Shown here one piece after another: positions 59,541 to 64,000 of a stretch of DNA of 64,000 nucleotides (positions are counted from its first letter, which is position 1; the number at the start of each line of letters is the position of its first letter). The notes below the pieces were generated by a model. It did not search any database. It worked only from the letters and a program-made list of their open reading frames with translations, and was not told where the DNA came from. Both the position numbers and the translations under genes were made by a program. The stretch comes from Epiperipatus broadwayi (Eukaryota; Onychophora; Udeonychophora; Euonychophora; Peripatidae): positions 3,964,001 through 4,028,000 of the forward strand of contig JAQFVV010012497.1 in assembly GCA_028023455.1 (NCBI GenBank), given 5' to 3'.

Positions 59541-61640
59541 GTTTCAGTTAATAAATGATTTATGTTTATGTGTTTATATAAATATAGGTGTGTACCCTTT
59601 TACTATATATATATATGCATATGTATGTAAAAGAATAAAAGTTAAAACAACCTTCATATAGTCCACTGCAGGACAAGATCTCTCTAGTAGTTTTCCATTT
59701 CTAAAAAGGAACAATGAAGCTAAGAATAGCTAAACACCTATTTACCAAACACTATTAGATAGTTTTTTTAAAGTTGCTAAAGGCTGAATACCTGAAAGAA
59801 AATTCGTATGTTTAACAACTTACAAAAAATGACTTGGACATTATTATCCATGAATATAAGGACATTAGAAAAGTTTAATTTAATAAGATAATCTGCAAAA
59901 AATTTAAAAATACAGTAGCATTAATATTCATTTTCAGTTTTAAATATAAAAATCAATTTAAATAGTAGTATAAATTGAGTAATCAAAATCAAAAAATTTT
60001 CATATTGAATTTGCAACATTTATCATAATACTAAATAGTGGGCTTGGTAGGCAGATACTTTGCCACTATATCACAGGGTTCTTTACATGTGTATATATAT
60101 TGTTCTATACATACATATGTGCATGTACAAACTGATATACCCACTCCTGCATATTTTAATTTACATTACATCGTATGATATGTTCTGTAAATCTGTTAAA
60201 TTGATTGTGATTTTAATAATTACTGTCACAATATGATCATTCTAGTATATTATTTGCTATCAAAGATATATACGAATAAGCATTTATTTTATAACGTCTT
60301 GCGTGCGATTATAATTACGATAGAATGACAGCCTGTTAAGCTAAATAGCGCAGACGCTGTGAGAATGTTGTTAATAAATGAATACCTTCGAACAACCACA
60401 TGATATAGTATTTATATAAGAGTAAAAGGAATCCCTCTTACTCCTACAACTCAAATGTTTATATATGAGCAAATCTAAAGTAGTTGTAACGAAGGCGTGA
60501 CTACATTATTATTAGCTATTGTTTAAAAATATTTAAAGAAGTTGCATTAATATGTTTTGGTACAGGATAGTTTAAATGGATATTAATATATATATATCAT
60601 ATAATACACATACACACTTTTGTGACACAGGATTGTAAGGGATGAATCAAAATAAAAGCTAAGTTCTATTAAAGATAACGAAAAAATAGGTAAAATTATT
60701 GGTATTGAAGATAGAGCTATATCAAAAGGGTAAACTTTAGTCAACTGAACATATTATAACAGAATAAAAAACTACTCACAGTACAGGTAGGGTGTCATTT
60801 ATCACTTATTCATACTAGATATAGTAAAGGAATCATTTATGCTTAAATTAATTATGTTCTGGTTGCCCATTTAACAACTATATTTTATTTATTCATAATT
60901 ATTTCTTTTACTACATTTAATGAAACAATCTCCTTTAATCATCTCCTTTAATCAATATACAACTAGTATATTTCTTCAGTCAAACAATATCTTTTTAGGG
61001 TTATGAATTACACCTAAGCATCTTTTCTAATTAAGAAATTATATCTGACTAAAGAGTGAATTTAGATCTACACATCCCTCTACTGTTGGTTGTTTCCATA
61101 CTTCTCATAACTTTATCAGTTAAAACATGAACTCAAAAGGATGACTATAAAGTTTAAACTTATTTGCCTGGAATGAAATAATACTGCACACACAAAAAAA
61201 ATGTATTTTAACAATAAACAAAAAACAAACTTATTTAATTAAACACCTTACGATATATATTTTTTAAACTAGTAAATAAATACAATGCAAAATTACATTT
61301 AAAGTTCATTAATAAGAATTATAAAATTGTACTAGTTTATGATATTTTAATTACTAAAATAAATAAAATAAAATAAAATTTTATCATACCCCCAAAAAAT
61401 TATTGGTTAATCAGATTAGACTGGTCTTATAAAAACTTTATGGCACCACATTTAGGAAGATTTGAGCAATATTAAATGAATATATGTGATCATTGGCAAA
61501 TTTTACATTCTTAATATAGTCATTAGAGGTAATTATTGTTCTGACAGGCATAACATCATATGATCTTATAAGTTTCATCATCTCTATTCATTCCAAGCCA
61601 GAGTAATATCTGATCTTCACAGGAGAGTTATTATCTTTTC
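59541..61640. other. Non-coding DNA, mostly AT-rich
   Basis: No gene recognised. A patch at about 60260-60500 retains CpGs (ATACGAAT, AACGTC, TGCGTGCG, TTACGAT, AGCGCAGACGC, AACGAAGGCG). Confidence 0.4.
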
Positions 61641-61735
61641 TTTACCCACAGACAGGCAAGAGGTGATTTTTTTACAGGAGGGCTGCATCACTCCCCACAG
61701 ACAGGCAACAAGTGATTTTTTCCCAGGAAGCTATG
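61641..61735 (+). repeat. Tandem duplication, about 50-bp unit
   Basis: CCCACAGACAGGCAA..GTGATTTTTT...CAGGA occurs twice, at about 61645-61693 and 61694-61735. It may lie in the 5' LTR of the following Gypsy element, but the LTR start is not defined. Confidence 0.7.
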
Positions 61736-62296
61736 ATTCAGATTTCTGATTGGCACCCACTGGGGAATTAGCACTGCATTCTTCTTAGTTTCATTTTCTT
61801 TTTTGGCTATAATTACTCCCAAGCCAATTTCTGAAAACAATAGGAATAATAGCAACTTGAGCAGATACACCAAAACAAGTGTCTTGAGATGGAACATTAG
61901 AATGGCTTTAACACAAAATGAGAGCTGCTTTGATATGAAATAAAAAAAATGGTTTTCACAACATCCAGCTATATACCCTCACAACAATAGATAAACCCTA
62001 ATCAAAATTTTAATTTGATCAATCAAATAAAAAAAATATTCCTTTCTTTCTCTAAATCAAAAATTAGATTTTTGATCAAGAATTAAAAATATAATTCTAG
62101 TTAATTTTATATGTGACAGAAAATCAGGTAAAATAGCTTTTTCTTTATATTTAAAATAATACAAATTAATTAAATGATTGTTATTTTTTTAATTATAATA
62201 AAAAGAAAAAAATTTGCCTTATCTTATTTAGTTGAATTCTTTTATGTGTATTTGTTTACTGGTTACCCAGTCTTAGTTGGGGACACAGCAAATTAT
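61736..62296 (+). other. Probable 5' LTR region of the Gypsy element, boundaries not set
   Basis: It lies directly upstream of a primer-binding site, so an LTR should end near 62286-62290 (...GGGGACACAGCA). The matching 3' LTR is outside the window, so the start cannot be seen. Confidence 0.35.
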
Positions 62297-62318
62297 TGGT
62301 GCAGTCACATTTCGAACC
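62297..62318 (+). promoter_or_regulatory. Primer-binding site, tRNA-Ser-like
   Basis: TGGTGCAGTCA then TTTCGAACC complements the acceptor stem and T-arm of a tRNA. It fits animal tRNA-Ser (TGGCGCAGTCGGC...TTCGAACC) with about a three-base deletion and a few changes. Its position, about 120 bp before gag, suits Ty3/Gypsy elements. Confidence 0.55.
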
Positions 62319-62438
62319 TAGGAAATAGGAAAAAGCTTATGCCATTAGTTCTGGTATTGGGTTTTCTAACTTAGAAAGAACTATCCACAATTATAGCATT
62401 AAAGTTAGTCATAAAATTAAATTATTCAGTAATTAGTC

Positions 62439-64000
62439 ATGAGTGTGTTGGGACAGAATAGTATACCGGAATTCGAAGTTAGCAACATGTCAGAATGGCC
62501 ATTGTATATTAAACAACTACAGATCTTCTTTATATTGAATGGAATTGAAGATAATAAAAGAAAAGTAGCCACACTTATGAGTTTTTCAGGGATGAAAGTT
62601 ATAGAAGTCATAAATAGATTTTTTGACATACTTATTACTGAGAAAGTAAATCTACTAAACAAACTAAGTGATCATTTCAGCCTCAGTCCATCACAGCACA
62701 TAACTTGTTTAGCTTTGTGAAGAAGGAAGCAGATAGAGGGTGAGAAAATTAAAGAGTATGGTACAACTCTTGAAGAATTGACAAAGGGTTATAAGTATAG
62801 TGACCTTGTGGATGAAATACTCATGGATCAGTTACTATGGAGAACATCTGATGTTAGGCTCAGACAACAATTTCTCACAGCCTGACATGACATACAATAT
62901 GGCCATTAAGAAAGGCATTGCATACGAGTTAACACTTCACTTGGACAAGCCCAAGTGTTTAGCAGAAATAGAGATGAAAATCTGGCTCATGTGTTTAAAG
63001 CAGAACATGAAAATTCCAGACTGCTGAAAACTGAAATAAGTAACAAAATTAGTGTAAAATGTTATGGCGGTGTTAAAAAAAGGCCATGTATCAAAAGAAT
63101 GTAGGTGGCATAAAGAGTCATGTTTTAAAAGCAAACAAGAGGTAACTAGAAAGGCAAAAGTAAATCCCATATGCAAGAAAATAAAGGTTACTATACAATT
63201 AAAAACATGGGCACCCAAGTGCTAAATAAATTTATGATGAAGCTGCAACTTTCTGGGGAAGAACTGGCTGTTACTATCATCTTGCAATGACAAAAGTAAA
63301 ATAGATAAAACAAAAATTAGTGTGCGTGATGTAAACAGAAACTCTCTTAAACTATAGGCTGGGTGACAGTGCCAATTGTCCACTACAGTAAAAAAGTAAG
63401 CCTACCCCTGTACATAGAAGGAAGATCAGTTCCATAGTGGAGAGAGAGTGGTTCCACAAAATGGAGATACAAATCAATATTATTAAAAAAATATCTCTAG
63501 AATAATTAGATGATCCATAAATATCTGAAATTGTTCAGTGAAGAACTGGGATTAATTAATATGACACCAGTCAAGATAGAGTTGCTGGAAAACATGTGAC
63601 CAGTCATGTGGAAAACATGCAAAATTCCATTCACACAAAAAGAGAAAGTGGTGGAGAAACTAAAATCATTGGTTGATAAGAGGGTATTAATGCCAATTAA
63701 AACATCAGATTGGGCCATGCCTATAGTTGTAATAACTAAACTGCGAAATCAAACTATGTGGTGATTACAGAGTAACTGTAAATAAATACCTGAACAGGGG
63801 AGTATACCTGTTTCAAATGTGAGATAAGTATTAGATAGCCTTCAAAATGCCTCACATTTCCAAAATAGGATTTAAATTCTGCATTCCATCAGATACAGGT
63901 GACTGAAAAATCAGCGGAACATCGATGAGATTATTTAAATGTAATCAATTACCTTTTGGCATATGAACAGCCACTAATATTTTTCAAGCCAAGATTGACA
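62439..64000 (+). pseudogene. Decayed Ty3/Gypsy gag-pol, cut by the window end
   Basis: The gag opens at ATG 62439: FEVSNMSEWPLYIKQLQIFF...NGIED, then KEYGTTLEELTKG and LMDQLLWRTSDVRLRQQFLT (about 62820-62880), a capsid typical of Mag/K02A2.6-type elements. A degraded zinc knuckle region (CY.G, ECRWH..SCF) lies near 63060-63130. Pol follows: FTQKEKVVEKL and VDKRVLMPIKTSDWAMPIVVITK (about 63630-63740), then the RT entry with LPFGI and NIFQAKID (about 63950-64000). The frame breaks in many places. Integrase and the 3' LTR lie beyond the window. Confidence 0.82.

Noticed and set aside
1-64000. Bacterial-type features (operons, ribosome binding sites, phage, defence islands)
   Set aside because: Retroelements, SINEs, poly(A) tails and lack of dense coding show a eukaryotic chromosome.

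Overview
This is a eukaryotic, almost certainly animal, stretch of DNA. By eye it is about three quarters A+T, has long homopolymers and microsatellites, and has no compact open reading frames, operons or host exons that I can recognise. Everything that can be identified is mobile-element DNA: LTR and non-LTR retrotransposons, a Penelope-like element, mariner and hAT DNA transposons, tRNA-derived SINEs and several long-armed foldback (palindromic) elements. The mix (RTE and Tx1/L1-like LINEs, Penelope, BED-finger hAT, mariner, short tRNA SINEs) suits a TE-rich invertebrate metazoan. I cannot name the species. Differences between the two LTRs of one element are dominated by CpG transitions, which suggests a genome with germline CpG methylation.

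Layout. 1-2060 is AT-rich with one SINE. 2071-9353 is a complete LTR retrotransposon with about 2-kb LTRs, a decayed gag and no pol; it sits inside one arm of a foldback element whose remainder runs to about 9811. 9870-22990 is low-information DNA with SINEs, an RTE tail fragment, a widely spaced inverted repeat and tandem duplications. 22999-24897 is a DNA transposon with 47-bp terminal inverted repeats and a perfect 8-bp target duplication. 25281-25564 is a foldback element. 26330-27780 is a broken LINE. 30955-31255 is a 33-bp minisatellite. 33699-33989 is another foldback.

34690-36360 is a decayed RTE LINE and 36501-37449 a decayed hAT element. 38804-38900 is a second copy of a very short tRNA-like SINE, and 40604-41036 a foldback. 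42920-45130 is a Penelope-like element preceded by a roughly 545-bp inverted copy of its own 3' region. 45765-48290 holds SINEs; 48475-48686 is a foldback; 49604-50431 is an internally deleted mariner. 51948-52431 and 55042-55767 are copies of one palindrome-forming family. 52900-54410 is a Tx1/L1-like LINE. 56179-58280 is a retroposed unit with a poly(A) tail and 14-bp target duplications, whose 3' half is strikingly GC-rich. From about 62297 to the window end is the 5' part of a decayed Ty3/Gypsy element.

No element here looks coding-competent: every reverse transcriptase or transposase relic has stops, frameshifts or changed catalytic residues. The interest lies in the architecture: nested insertions, the gag-only LTR element, the inverted Penelope end, the roughly 100-bp SINEs, the foldbacks and the GC-rich retroposon.
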